From Cyanobacteria bacterium UBA2566 (GTDB lineage: Bacteria; Cyanobacteriota; Cyanobacteriia; Cyanobacteriales; Desertifilaceae): a DNA stretch of 8,613 nt. How positions within the stretch are numbered: position 1 is the stretch's first letter; every line of letters starts with the position of its first letter. The notes under the pieces were generated by a model that was given only the letters and a program-made list of their open reading frames with translations, ran no database searches and was not told where the DNA came from. A program made the position numbers and the translations under genes. This document shows, one piece after another, positions 1-6,856 of this stretch. The stretch is from the NCBI GenBank assembly GCA_002340255.1, contig DDLS01000182.1, forward strand, positions 1 through 8,613, written 5' to 3'.

Positions 1-806
1 GTGGTTTCTTCTGTTCTTTGTACTGGCTCGGAGGATGTGGATTGTTTAGTTTCTCCTATCAATTCTTCTATGCTAGACCATTGCTCTGGAATTTTTGCTT
101 GTATAGTTTCTTTGCTTTGAGATTTTCTACGAAAAATTTGAAGGGGATCATTTGCTTTTCGATTTGTATTCAAAGAATACTTTTTTTGAATAAACTTATG
201 TTCAAGAGGGAGATTCCTGGAAGTGTTTGATGTTTTGTTTTTTTGTTTAATGGTAGACGAGGAGGATTGATCATGAGTGTCAAAACTACCATTTAACTGG
301 TATTTTGTTGTGTCTTGAGGATTAGATGAGGTAATAATAGAACGAAATATTTCAGTTTTTTTATGGGATCTTCGTGAAATATGAGGGGAGGATTGATTGG
401 TATTTGAGCTTTTTTTTGTTTTGGTTTGAAATGAAGTATCGTAATCAGGAAATGAGTTTTTTTGAAGACTAGAGTTTTTAGATAAAGGATCTTTGTTGAG
501 TTCAGGTATTTTTATGGAAGTATTTTCTGCTTTTGTTTCAGGGGTGAATGAGGGCTGAAGCGAAGGGGGAATTAACGTTTTATTTTGTATTAGTGGGGAT
601 GTTTGTAATCTTTGTTGTTGAAATATATCGTCTATTAAGATACCTTGAATGATGGATTTGTTCACAAAACTAATATTTATTGTTCCCAAGGGTTTGATAA
701 ACTTTGGAGCAATAAATTTTTGTCCTAGGGGATGATGGGTGAGTAAGGGAGAGTTTAAGCTTAATGGTGTTTCTGGTAAGTTGTTTTGTGTTGCGTTTTC
801 TGTCAT
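1..806 (-). CDS. Partial low-complexity protein of unknown function, next to CIS tube gene (3' end outside window)
   Basis: Reading the minus strand from the ATG at 806, the frame stays open for 268 codons to the window edge with no stop. The protein begins MTENATQNNLPETPLSLNSP. It is rich in Ser, Thr, Asn, Gln, Lys and Pro, with no predicted membrane segment, and looks largely disordered after about residue 80. A slightly more ordered part (about residues 25-65) contains FIAPKFIKPLGTINISFVNK. Near the edge it reads SSEPVQRTEET; VQR/IQR-type segments occur in proteins encoded in extracellular CIS loci, but that link is only suggestive. An AAGGA Shine-Dalgarno at 821-825 lies 14 bases from the ATG but 8 bases from an in-frame TTG at 812, so translation may start there. 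The gene follows the tube gene after 119 bases and is more AT-rich than the genes upstream. I do not recognise a family; a CIS accessory, cargo or tape-measure-like role is possible but unproven. Confidence 0.72.
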   Translation of the reverse strand, partial: MTENATQNNLPETPLSLNSPLLTHHPLGQKFIAPKFIKPLGTINISFVNKSIIQGILIDDIFQQQRLQTSPLIQNKTLIPPSLQPSFTPETKAENTSIKIPELNKDPLSKNSSLQKNSFPDYDTSFQTKTKKSSNTNQSSPHISRRSHKKTEIFRSIITSSNPQDTTKYQLNGSFDTHDQSSSSTIKQKNKTSNTSRNLPLEHKFIQKKYSLNTNRKANDPLQIFRRKSQSKETIQAKIPEQWSSIEELIGETKQSTSSEPVQRTEET

Positions 807-820
807 AGTCAATACTTTAG

Positions 821-825
821 TCCTT
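821..825 (-). promoter_or_regulatory. Ribosome binding site that favours a TTG start at 812
   Basis: AAGGA on the minus strand. It stands 8 bases before the TTG at 812-810 and 14 bases before the ATG at 806-804, both in the same frame. The tube gene uses the same AAGGA with an 8-base gap, which supports the TTG start. An in-frame TAA lies just upstream, so no start further upstream is possible. Confidence 0.45.
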
Positions 826-925
826 TAGGTTGACTAGAAGTTACATAAGTCTGAATATAGCTGTTTGTCTATTTTTTCGGCTCAGGCTCATAGTATGGAG
901 TTATAATCTCAATTTTTCGGGTTTG

Positions 926-1390
926 TTAGCGGCCAGATAAAATTAGCTCAATGCCTTCGTAGGCTAGGGTTAATTCTTCGATCGCCACTGAAGAACTGTC
1001 TGCTTGCAAAGCAGGAGCCTTCCAACTCACGGGTATTGCGTCCAGTAATGACCACGCTAACTGGGTTTCACCCGCTTGGTTGAACATGAGGATATTGAGG
1101 TTATATCGCGTTTTGGGAAAGCTACTGAGGGTTTGTGAGAGCCAATTCCAGAAGGTTAAATCGTTGGTCATTCCCCGTTTTAAGGTCACATCGTCAAATT
1201 CTGCATGGCCAACTAAAATGTGCTGCCGATCGTTGAGTCCCCCTTCAAGTAAGGTTTCTTTTTTCATATTGACTCCGAAGCCCGAACATTCACTGAAAGA
1301 AGCTTTGATTTCATTACCAATTTCAACGTAAAACCGATTGGTGAGAATGTAGTTGGCTCGATGTTGGGTATAGCGATTCGGTTTCTTCAT
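926..1390 (-). CDS. Contractile tail tube protein (T4 gp19-like / Afp1-Pvc1-type)
   Basis: This 154-residue protein matches the phage T4 gp19-like tail-tube family (Phage_T4_gp19, 'conserved hypothetical phage tail region protein'). These proteins form stacked hexameric rings, the inner tube that a contracting sheath drives through a target membrane. Family hallmarks visible are the N-terminal strand with FSECSGF at 32-38, the segment from GGLNDRQ (50) through WNWL (81-84) that includes VTLKRGM, and the C-terminal P-x-W-x-x-P with SSSVAIEELTLAYEG near 133-146. Length is usual for the family and no truncation is seen. The start is supported by AAGGA 8 bases upstream, inside the end of the 88-residue gene, whose TGA overlaps this ATG. 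A tube gene beside non-phage genes points to a CIS (eCIS or thylakoid-anchored type) rather than a prophage, though no sheath or baseplate gene is visible to prove it. Confidence 0.92.
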   Translation of the reverse strand: MKKPNRYTQHRANYILTNRFYVEIGNEIKASFSECSGFGVNMKKETLLEGGLNDRQHILVGHAEFDDVTLKRGMTNDLTFWNWLSQTLSSFPKTRYNLNILMFNQAGETQLAWSLLDAIPVSWKAPALQADSSSVAIEELTLAYEGIELILSGR

Positions 1391-1653
1391 GACAAGCGTC
1401 CTTTATATAATCCTTGACGTTGTTTTTGTTCACGTAAGTCTTCGAGTAATAATGCATAAACTCGATCGGCTAACTGTTGGACTTTCAAAGGATCGTCTTT
1501 AATTTTTTGGGCGGCTTTTTGTAAGGTATCAAAATTCGTTTGATCGGTGGGTCGGCGGTGGGTTTGGAAGGGTGCAGGAATGGTAAAGCCAGCCGCTTTA
1601 TGTGGATCGCCGATGGGTTCCCAGGAGCTATGGGGGTTATAATCATTAGTCAT
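1387..1653 (-). CDS. Small CIS-linked protein of unknown function (88 aa)
   Basis: I do not recognise a named domain. The first half (to about residue 35) is rich in Pro, His and Thr and looks extended. The second half, from about residue 40, is charged and strongly predicted to be helical, with DDPLKVQQLADRVYALLLED and then a Lys/Arg/Gln-rich tail ending GLYKGRLS. There is no signal peptide, membrane segment or cysteine. Its ATG overlaps the stop of the kinase-like gene (ATGA) and its own TGA overlaps the start of the tube gene, so it is held between them by translational coupling; no good Shine-Dalgarno precedes it. Small helical proteins next to tail tubes in CIS or phage operons often act in assembly, for example as tube chaperones or tape-measure helpers, but that is inference from position. 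Overlap on both sides and absence of a rival frame make it a real gene. Confidence 0.82.
   Translation of the reverse strand: MTNDYNPHSSWEPIGDPHKAAGFTIPAPFQTHRRPTDQTNFDTLQKAAQKIKDDPLKVQQLADRVYALLLEDLREQKQRQGLYKGRLS
1399..1403 (-). promoter_or_regulatory. Ribosome binding site of the tube gene
   Basis: AAGGA lies 8 bases before the tube ATG at 1390, within the last codons of the upstream 88-residue gene. A strong own site plus the 4-base stop/start overlap would let the tube gene be translated much more than its upstream neighbours, as a structural protein needed in many copies requires. Confidence 0.6.
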
Positions 1654-4049
1654 GGTCTGAGGTTTAGGGGAATGAGGCCGGTTTTTGCTAATAGGTTTTG
1701 CATTTCTTCAGTTTGCAGAAGCTCGGCAAATTTTTGCCCGATAGGAGGACGGCTATTATCACGAGCATAAACGACGGTGAGAGGATATGCCAAGGGATAT
1801 TCACCGGTTTGAAACAATTCTACATGGGGGAAATAACTGCCTTTATCATTGCAGAGATCGGTTCCTGGATTCAATGGTTGAGTGTTGTTTTGAATGAGGG
1901 GTTGAACGGCGGTTTTATTCTCAGTGGAAATGGCTAGGGGATAAACGGAACATTGGCCAAAAACTTGGGCGATCGCCCCAAAGCCAATGCCACCGATTTC
2001 CCGTTCCTCAAAATCGGCTAATATTGTTCGCAATAGCTCGAAAATCGGTAGGACAGAAATCGTAGATTCCGATGGCGTAGTGACCAAAGCATCGGGGTTT
2101 GTCGGTTTTGGCAACCCTTGACGAAAGGCGGCGATCGCCCCCGGATCTTGCAAAACCTGCTCCTCAAAGATACGGATGAGTTCGGGATTTTCGGGCACAT
2201 ATAACTTCACCGGTAAATCGGGGCCTCCCAACTCTTGCCAATTCGTCACTTCCCCGGTATACAACTGACGTATCCGATCCAAACTCAACTGTCCGTTTAA
2301 GGTTCGGGGCAAAGAGTTACGGCGAAACTCGTAACTAAATGGGACAAAAATTACTAATCCATCATAGGCAATTCGTTTAGCTTCTAAATCCGGTTCATTG
2401 ATGGCTGAGGCAATGGCAAAATCAGCCCGATCGCCGCGCACAGTAGAAATAGCCTCTTCCAAAGACTGCACGGGTTCATACACCAACTCCAACTTAGGAA
2501 TACGCTGCCCTAACTCCGTTTCCAAGCGCCGTCCCAACGCTACCAAATTCGGTTGTTTGAGTACATAATTCCAAATCCCATTCCCCACGGCTGTATACTG
2601 AAACCGTCCCTGGGGAACAGCAGCTACATCTTGAACACAGCAAACCCTCGGATTTTGGGCGGTTGCCATACCATTGGATCGGCGCAGTAACCACCACCCT
2701 AAACCACTCCCCAAACCCAACAATAGCAAGAGCCACAGTAACCACCACCAGCGACGCTTGCGCTTAATATCTTCTTCTTCTTGTATTTCCGCTGACTCGA
2801 TGAACTGTAGCGATCGAGACAACTGAGGCAAAGACTGGCGAGCCACTTCTGCACTAGGAAATGGCGTATCAACCTCCAATAAGCGCCAAATAAACTGTTG
2901 AATTTTGGGATCGACATCCGGCCAATTTTGGGGCAACTTTGGATTTAAACTGTTTTCTTCTTCAAGCGACCACGTGCCGGTCAGTAAGGTAAAGCTGATG
3001 TGACCCAAATCCCGCAAATCTTGGCTTAATGCGGGTCGTTTTACCGTCATCGTGGGTGGGAAAAAACGATATTCCCACAACCACAAATCAGACAAATAAA
3101 TCAGAAATTGGGGAAACTCAAAAAACTGTTGCTCTTGGGGCAAAATCAGCAGAGTATCTAAACTCAAATTTCCATGGGGTAACCCCCCTTGAATTTTGCT
3201 TGACGGTAGGCGATATTTTTGCCCATGCAAGGACTCTAAACTTTGCAAAACCTGATTCAAAAAATGCAACAATTCAAACTGATCCATTGCCCCCTTTTGT
3301 TGCACATATACCCTTAATGTGGGATAAAGACTGGCCAAACCCTCGGTGACCACATAACAGCGTTCTTCGTGGCGATCGCCGATCGCATCCCCAAAACTCA
3401 ACACCCGAAAATCCTGGGCCCGACCATCAGCCAAAACTGCCCCAGCCACATTCTCAAAATTATCCTTGTAATTCTGCGCTTCCTGAATATTAAAATAGCG
3501 CTTGGGTAACAAATACTCTTTAATCACCACAGGCGCATTATTCACCACCTGCGCCCCTTTATACAACCTTCCCATCCCTCGAGTCCCGAGAAATTCCGTT
3601 ACCCGATACCGTCCCCGATGGCCGACGATCTCTGCTTTCGGGCGTAAAATTGCCGGAAATCCGCATCTCAGACAAACTTTGGTCTCCCCATCCGCTTCAA
3701 TACTCTGACGGGGCTGATCGCACTCCAATGGGTCTCCCCAAATACATCGGTATTCCGTATAAATCCAGTCTCTACGGGACCCCACCACCGGAGGCGCAAC
3801 GGTTTCTACCGGTGCAACCTCTGCTTCTGCTTCCTCGTCTTCTTCTCGCTCTCGACGCAACAGATCCAGCATATCCTGTTGGATAAACGGAATCAGTCGA
3901 ATCATCCAGAAGGGAAAGAAACGATACAAGCGGTAAAATAAGCCACTTCTCAAGAAGCTCAACCGACTTTGGGCCCGTCCCCGTCCCTCCCGCTCAATCT
4001 GCTCTAGAGTTCGTCGGCCAAAAGGCCGATTATTTCTTCCTTGTCCCAT
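1650..4049 (-). CDS. Membrane pseudokinase with C-terminal PstS-like substrate-binding domain
   Basis: This 799-residue protein has clear modules. Residues 31-58 may form an amphipathic helix, followed by an acidic linker (65-78). A zinc-ribbon-like set of four cysteines follows (C102, C110, C126, C129). Residues 146-415 are a Ser/Thr-kinase-like domain: the glycine loop is GTRGMGRLYKG, and the ATP lysine is K177. However, HRD is HGN (292-294), with the catalytic Asp replaced, and DFG is DLW (321-323), so it is probably a pseudokinase. After basic KRKRR, residues 434-455 form one Trp/Leu-rich transmembrane helix. Residues 468-799 resemble phosphate-binding PstS-type proteins (DGLVIFVP, LYTGEVTNWQELGG, GIGFGA, YPLAYPL, GLIPL). 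The likely topology is kinase in the cytoplasm and binding domain outside or in the lumen. C470, C471, C700 and C733 could form disulfides. It follows the YbjN gene by 19 bases and overlaps the 88-residue gene by 4. The fusion suggests a receptor that senses a small ligand, possibly coupled to the CIS; ligand and output are unknown. Confidence 0.88.
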   Translation of the reverse strand: MGQGRNNRPFGRRTLEQIEREGRGRAQSRLSFLRSGLFYRLYRFFPFWMIRLIPFIQQDMLDLLRREREEDEEAEAEVAPVETVAPPVVGSRRDWIYTEYRCIWGDPLECDQPRQSIEADGETKVCLRCGFPAILRPKAEIVGHRGRYRVTEFLGTRGMGRLYKGAQVVNNAPVVIKEYLLPKRYFNIQEAQNYKDNFENVAGAVLADGRAQDFRVLSFGDAIGDRHEERCYVVTEGLASLYPTLRVYVQQKGAMDQFELLHFLNQVLQSLESLHGQKYRLPSSKIQGGLPHGNLSLDTLLILPQEQQFFEFPQFLIYLSDLWLWEYRFFPPTMTVKRPALSQDLRDLGHISFTLLTGTWSLEEENSLNPKLPQNWPDVDPKIQQFIWRLLEVDTPFPSAEVARQSLPQLSRSLQFIESAEIQEEEDIKRKRRWWWLLWLLLLLGLGSGLGWWLLRRSNGMATAQNPRVCCVQDVAAVPQGRFQYTAVGNGIWNYVLKQPNLVALGRRLETELGQRIPKLELVYEPVQSLEEAISTVRGDRADFAIASAINEPDLEAKRIAYDGLVIFVPFSYEFRRNSLPRTLNGQLSLDRIRQLYTGEVTNWQELGGPDLPVKLYVPENPELIRIFEEQVLQDPGAIAAFRQGLPKPTNPDALVTTPSESTISVLPIFELLRTILADFEEREIGGIGFGAIAQVFGQCSVYPLAISTENKTAVQPLIQNNTQPLNPGTDLCNDKGSYFPHVELFQTGEYPLAYPLTVVYARDNSRPPIGQKFAELLQTEEMQNLLAKTGLIPLNLRP

Positions 4050-4068
4050 CTGATGTCAAGAAGTCCTG

Positions 4069-5082
4069 CTATTCAACCCTTTCGATTGCATCCGATACTG
4101 GACTCCCCTCCAATACCGACACAATTCCAGGTAAATACCGATCTACAATCGTCACATTGGCATACACTAACGATCGCACCAAAGCCAGACTGAGGCGATC
4201 GTTCTCTACATCAATGCTTGTCTTATATCGGATTTCACCGTCCGTAAAGTCTAACTCAAAATTGCCCAAAATCATGCCATAGTTAGCTTTTGTTAAGAAT
4301 TCAGCCATTAACCCCCGATACTCCTCTCCAACTGCAACAGGACAGATAGAATAAAAAATAAATTGCTTGTCCGCTTCATGAATCCGAGCATAACAGCGCC
4401 AACGACCGTTGTCTCCCTGAAAAGCTAACTGTAAAAGTCCGGATTTTAACTGTATAAATTCCCAATCATCTTCATGGAAAAACTCGCGCACCACGGACTC
4501 TAAAGAACGTTCATCTTCCTCCTCTGTCCACTCCTCTAACTGGCGCATAAATTGGGTGAATTTTCCCTCTTTAGCCTCTGATAATGCTCCTTCTAAACCC
4601 TCCTGAACCACATTAAATAGGGTTTCCAGAGCTTGCGCTCCCATCTGAAAAGCTTGGGTCAATTCAGTTAAATTGGCTCGTTTCCAAAAAGTATCATAAC
4701 CCACCCGTTCCCCATTAACCTCTTGATAAATAGAGAGAGCTAACCACAACTCAGATTGCAAGTATTCTGGGCTTAAAATTATACGTAAATCCTCTGGGAT
4801 GGGATCGGGAATTCGATCGGGTTGTAACATCAGTTCTAAATATAGGGGGCGATCGCTCAAAAATTCCCCAGTCATCTCCCCGCGCCATCGTTTCTCTAAA
4901 TTAAACCGATTTTTGCCCTCAATTTCTTCATAACTGGGCCCATCTACTGCCACCTTTAAGCTTACTTCCGGTAACCCCTCGTCAGAGTTCACCCCGATCT
5001 CCACCCCTTGCACTGGCAATGGAGTCTCATGTTCCGCATCAAAAATAATCTCTTGATTCAGTTCTAAATTGCGATCGCTCAT
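4069..5082 (-). CDS. YbjN-domain protein (type III secretion chaperone-like fold)
   Basis: The C-terminal part, about residues 190-325, matches the YbjN family: DDWEFIQLKSGLLQLAFQG, then WRCYARIHEADKQFIFYS, then a helix with EFLTKANYGMILGNFELD and DGEIRYKTSIDVE. YbjN proteins share a fold with type III secretion chaperones, and in bacteria they are linked to stress and protein stability; the exact role is unknown. The N-terminal 190 residues are acidic and not recognised. They contain EYLQSELWLALSIYQEV and a charged helical stretch with EEWTEEEDE. No signal peptide or membrane segment is seen, so it is cytoplasmic. I chose the ATG at 5082 because AGGGA at 5089-5093 sits 6 bases upstream; the ATG at 5088 directly abuts that site. 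The gene lies 29-35 bases after the DUF29 gene and 19 bases before the kinase-like gene, which fits one operon. It could chaperone a CIS component or cargo, but that is inference. Confidence 0.83.
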   Translation of the reverse strand: MSDRNLELNQEIIFDAEHETPLPVQGVEIGVNSDEGLPEVSLKVAVDGPSYEEIEGKNRFNLEKRWRGEMTGEFLSDRPLYLELMLQPDRIPDPIPEDLRIILSPEYLQSELWLALSIYQEVNGERVGYDTFWKRANLTELTQAFQMGAQALETLFNVVQEGLEGALSEAKEGKFTQFMRQLEEWTEEEDERSLESVVREFFHEDDWEFIQLKSGLLQLAFQGDNGRWRCYARIHEADKQFIFYSICPVAVGEEYRGLMAEFLTKANYGMILGNFELDFTDGEIRYKTSIDVENDRLSLALVRSLVYANVTIVDRYLPGIVSVLEGSPVSDAIERVE

Positions 5083-5088
5083 AACCAT

Positions 5089-5093
5089 TCCCT
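5089..5093 (-). promoter_or_regulatory. Ribosome binding site deciding the YbjN-gene start
   Basis: AGGGA on the minus strand touches the ATG at 5088 with no gap, but it is 6 bases before the in-frame ATG at 5082. The downstream ATG is therefore the likely start, giving a protein beginning MSDRNLELNQ (337 residues) instead of MVMSDRN. Confidence 0.6.
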
Positions 5094-5117
5094 ATATTCA
5101 AGCTGACACCAATCAAG

Positions 5118-5564
5118 TTAAGTGGGTTTAACAACGCGATATTCTGCCTGAAAAACCTCTTCCCAAGACAGAGAAACCCCTTCACATTGAACCCCCATTT
5201 CTGTTTCTGCATATCGCACTGCTCTCTGGAAACATTTCTCCCAAATCGAGTCAATAAAATCTTGATTTAAGCTAGGAATTTCTTCCTGAATATCCTCAAT
5301 TTCATCTCGTGCAGATTGAATCGTAATGCTCCAACTCGCCGATCGCATCTCTGGCTGCTCATTCCACTTAATAATGTGGCTCATGAGTCGAATTAATTGA
5401 CTTTGTATCGCTCGTTTTTCACTTCTTCCCATGGCTTCAATCAGTGCTTCTAACCCTTGACTCGCTTCGCTTGCACTACCTGCGTGCAAGCGATCTAAAA
5501 TAGCGTTTGCGGTTTGATAATGGGAATGAATGGCCAGTTGCTGCCAATCGGATAAGGTGGACAT
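5118..5564 (-). CDS. DUF29 family protein
   Basis: This 148-residue protein belongs to DUF29, a family very common in cyanobacteria and without a settled function. The family core is clear from about residue 36 to 100: GLEALIEAMGRSEKRAIQSQ, then a helix ending HIIKWNEQPE, then SASWSITIQSARDEIEDI and EEIPSL. The end has SWEEVFQAEY. It is all helical, soluble and close to the usual length, so it looks intact. AGAGGAA at 5572-5578 lies 7 bases before the ATG at 5564. It is the first gene of the minus-strand run, 29-35 bases before the YbjN gene, and the IS607 element begins about 80 bases upstream of it. DUF29 genes are scattered in many contexts in these genomes, so membership of the CIS functional set is uncertain; it may only share transcription. 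Confidence 0.88.
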   Translation of the reverse strand: MSTLSDWQQLAIHSHYQTANAILDRLHAGSASEASQGLEALIEAMGRSEKRAIQSQLIRLMSHIIKWNEQPEMRSASWSITIQSARDEIEDIQEEIPSLNQDFIDSIWEKCFQRAVRYAETEMGVQCEGVSLSWEEVFQAEYRVVKPT

Positions 5565-5645
5565 GACTCACTTCCTCTCATGGTTTGGCGATCGCTACTT
5601 ACAGCACTTTCCGCTGTTATCGCAATTTTAACTTATAGAGCAATT

Positions 5646-5760
5646 CCGTTCTGAAAAACTGAGACAAACTATGACAGGCTTAGAGTAAGCTGTACATAAT
5701 TTGATGCTTTCTTCTTGCTTCTCGGTGTCCGCTTTACCGAAGTATTGCGTTTGTTCGACA
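5646..5760 (-). ncRNA. Candidate omega RNA (reRNA) at the tnpB 3' end
   Basis: TnpB nucleases use an RNA made from the 3' end of tnpB and the right end of the element, with the guide read from flanking DNA. Two hairpins fit this here. One is at 5675-5692 (stem GCTTA/TAAGC with a 3-base loop, plus an outer CA/TG pair past a bulge), formed by the last tnpB codons. The other is at 5718-5742 (stems CTTC/GAAG and GGT/ACC around a 9-base loop, with a 2-base bulge). If the element ends near 5646, the guide would be copied from about 5645 downward, in the leader of the DUF29 gene. Extent and ends are inferred, not seen. Confidence 0.45.
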
Positions 5761-6856
5761 CTCCACAAGCTAACACGGGCGAACTACCCGCCTTTGAAAG
5801 ATTAATAGCTGCGTTCAAGTCACGATCTAAGAAGAAACCGCATGATGGACAGATAAACGTCCTATCAGACAGTTTTAAGTCTTTCTTGACTTCTTGGCAG
5901 TCTGAACAAGTCTTAGATGATGGATAAAATCGCTCTACGACGGTTAACTGACTACCATACCATTGGCATTTATACTCAAGTTGCCGTCTGAATTCATAAA
6001 AACCACCATCAGCTATTGCTTGAGCTAAACGATGGTTTTTGAGCATTCCGCTCACATTTAAGTCCTCTATCACTACTTCGCTGTGGTTTTTGGCTAAATA
6101 GGATGTTAACTTATGAGTAGCGTCCTGACGGATACATGCCACTTGATAGTGTGCTTTGGCTAGTTTTTTAATCGCTTTTTTACGGTTATTAGAACCTTTC
6201 ACTTTACGACTTACATTTCGTTGTAGTGAAGCTAATTTTTTCTTGGCTTTGCGATAGGCTTTAACCGAAGGAAAGGTCATTCCGTTCGATAAAGTAGCCA
6301 ATGTTTTAACACCTAAGTCAACACCTACACAGCCTTTAGGATGGTCGATCGGCTGAGGTTCAGCGTCAACTTTATAAGAGATAAACCACTTATCAGCTTG
6401 GCGACTAATCGTTACATTGCTATGAGACTTAATGAGAATAGGGGGCAGGAATTTCTCGTAAGTTTTCACCCACCCAATCCGAGGTAATTTAATTTGATTC
6501 CCTTTGATTTGAATGTTTCCTTCTAGATAAAAACTATCATTAACCCCTTTTTTCTTAAATCTAGGAAAACCTCGTATTTTGACCGTAAAGAAATTTGTAA
6601 AAGCTCTCTCTAAATCTCTTAAAGCCTGTTGAGGAGCGCATTTAGATACCTCATAATACCATTCATTTTGAGATTTAACCTCAGCGACTAAACGCTTGTG
6701 CAAAGTAATCGCAGAAGGTCTTTTTTCTCCTTTTTCGTGAAGCTCTATACAAGTAGCTAATCCCCAATTATAAGCATGACGGGCTACTCCTGCGTGTTTC
6801 CCTATTAAAGTTCGTTGCTTATTATTAAGATGAAGCTCGGTCTTAAATGACTTCAT
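5669..6856 (-). CDS. tnpB: TnpB, RNA-guided endonuclease of IS607 element
   Basis: This 395-residue protein is a full-length TnpB, an RNA-guided DNA nuclease ancestral to Cas12 that helps the element persist at its donor site. The N-terminal part (1-95) has the helix-turn-helix-like start with ARHAYNWGL at 25-33 and the family phrase FPRFKKKG near 97-104. RuvC residues are present: D180 in GVDLGVKTLATLS, E264 in VVIEDLNV, and the DRDLNAA motif at 344-350. A four-cysteine zinc finger is intact (C317, C320, C336, C339). The C-terminal tail is basic (KRTPRSKKK). The ATG overlaps the tnpA stop by 4 bases, so it is translationally coupled. Nothing is truncated or frameshifted and the length is typical, so the nuclease should be active if expressed. 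The last codons also encode hairpins likely to belong to the guide RNA. Confidence 0.95.
   Translation of the reverse strand: MKSFKTELHLNNKQRTLIGKHAGVARHAYNWGLATCIELHEKGEKRPSAITLHKRLVAEVKSQNEWYYEVSKCAPQQALRDLERAFTNFFTVKIRGFPRFKKKGVNDSFYLEGNIQIKGNQIKLPRIGWVKTYEKFLPPILIKSHSNVTISRQADKWFISYKVDAEPQPIDHPKGCVGVDLGVKTLATLSNGMTFPSVKAYRKAKKKLASLQRNVSRKVKGSNNRKKAIKKLAKAHYQVACIRQDATHKLTSYLAKNHSEVVIEDLNVSGMLKNHRLAQAIADGGFYEFRRQLEYKCQWYGSQLTVVERFYPSSKTCSDCQEVKKDLKLSDRTFICPSCGFFLDRDLNAAINLSKAGSSPVLACGVSNKRNTSVKRTPRSKKKASNYVQLTLSLS

Noticed and set aside
18..230. Plus-strand frame of 70 codons
   Set aside because: It lies wholly opposite the longer minus-strand frame that is open from 806 to base 1, has no recognisable protein features, and is a shadow.
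807..925. Possible terminator or promoter between the tube gene and the edge gene
   Set aside because: No stem followed by a T run and no convincing -35/-10 pair; only the AAGGA near 821 is supported.
5590..5625. Short inverted repeat ACAGC-N7-GCTGT ahead of the DUF29 gene
   Set aside because: A 5-base stem is too weak to call an operator or terminator without comparison data.
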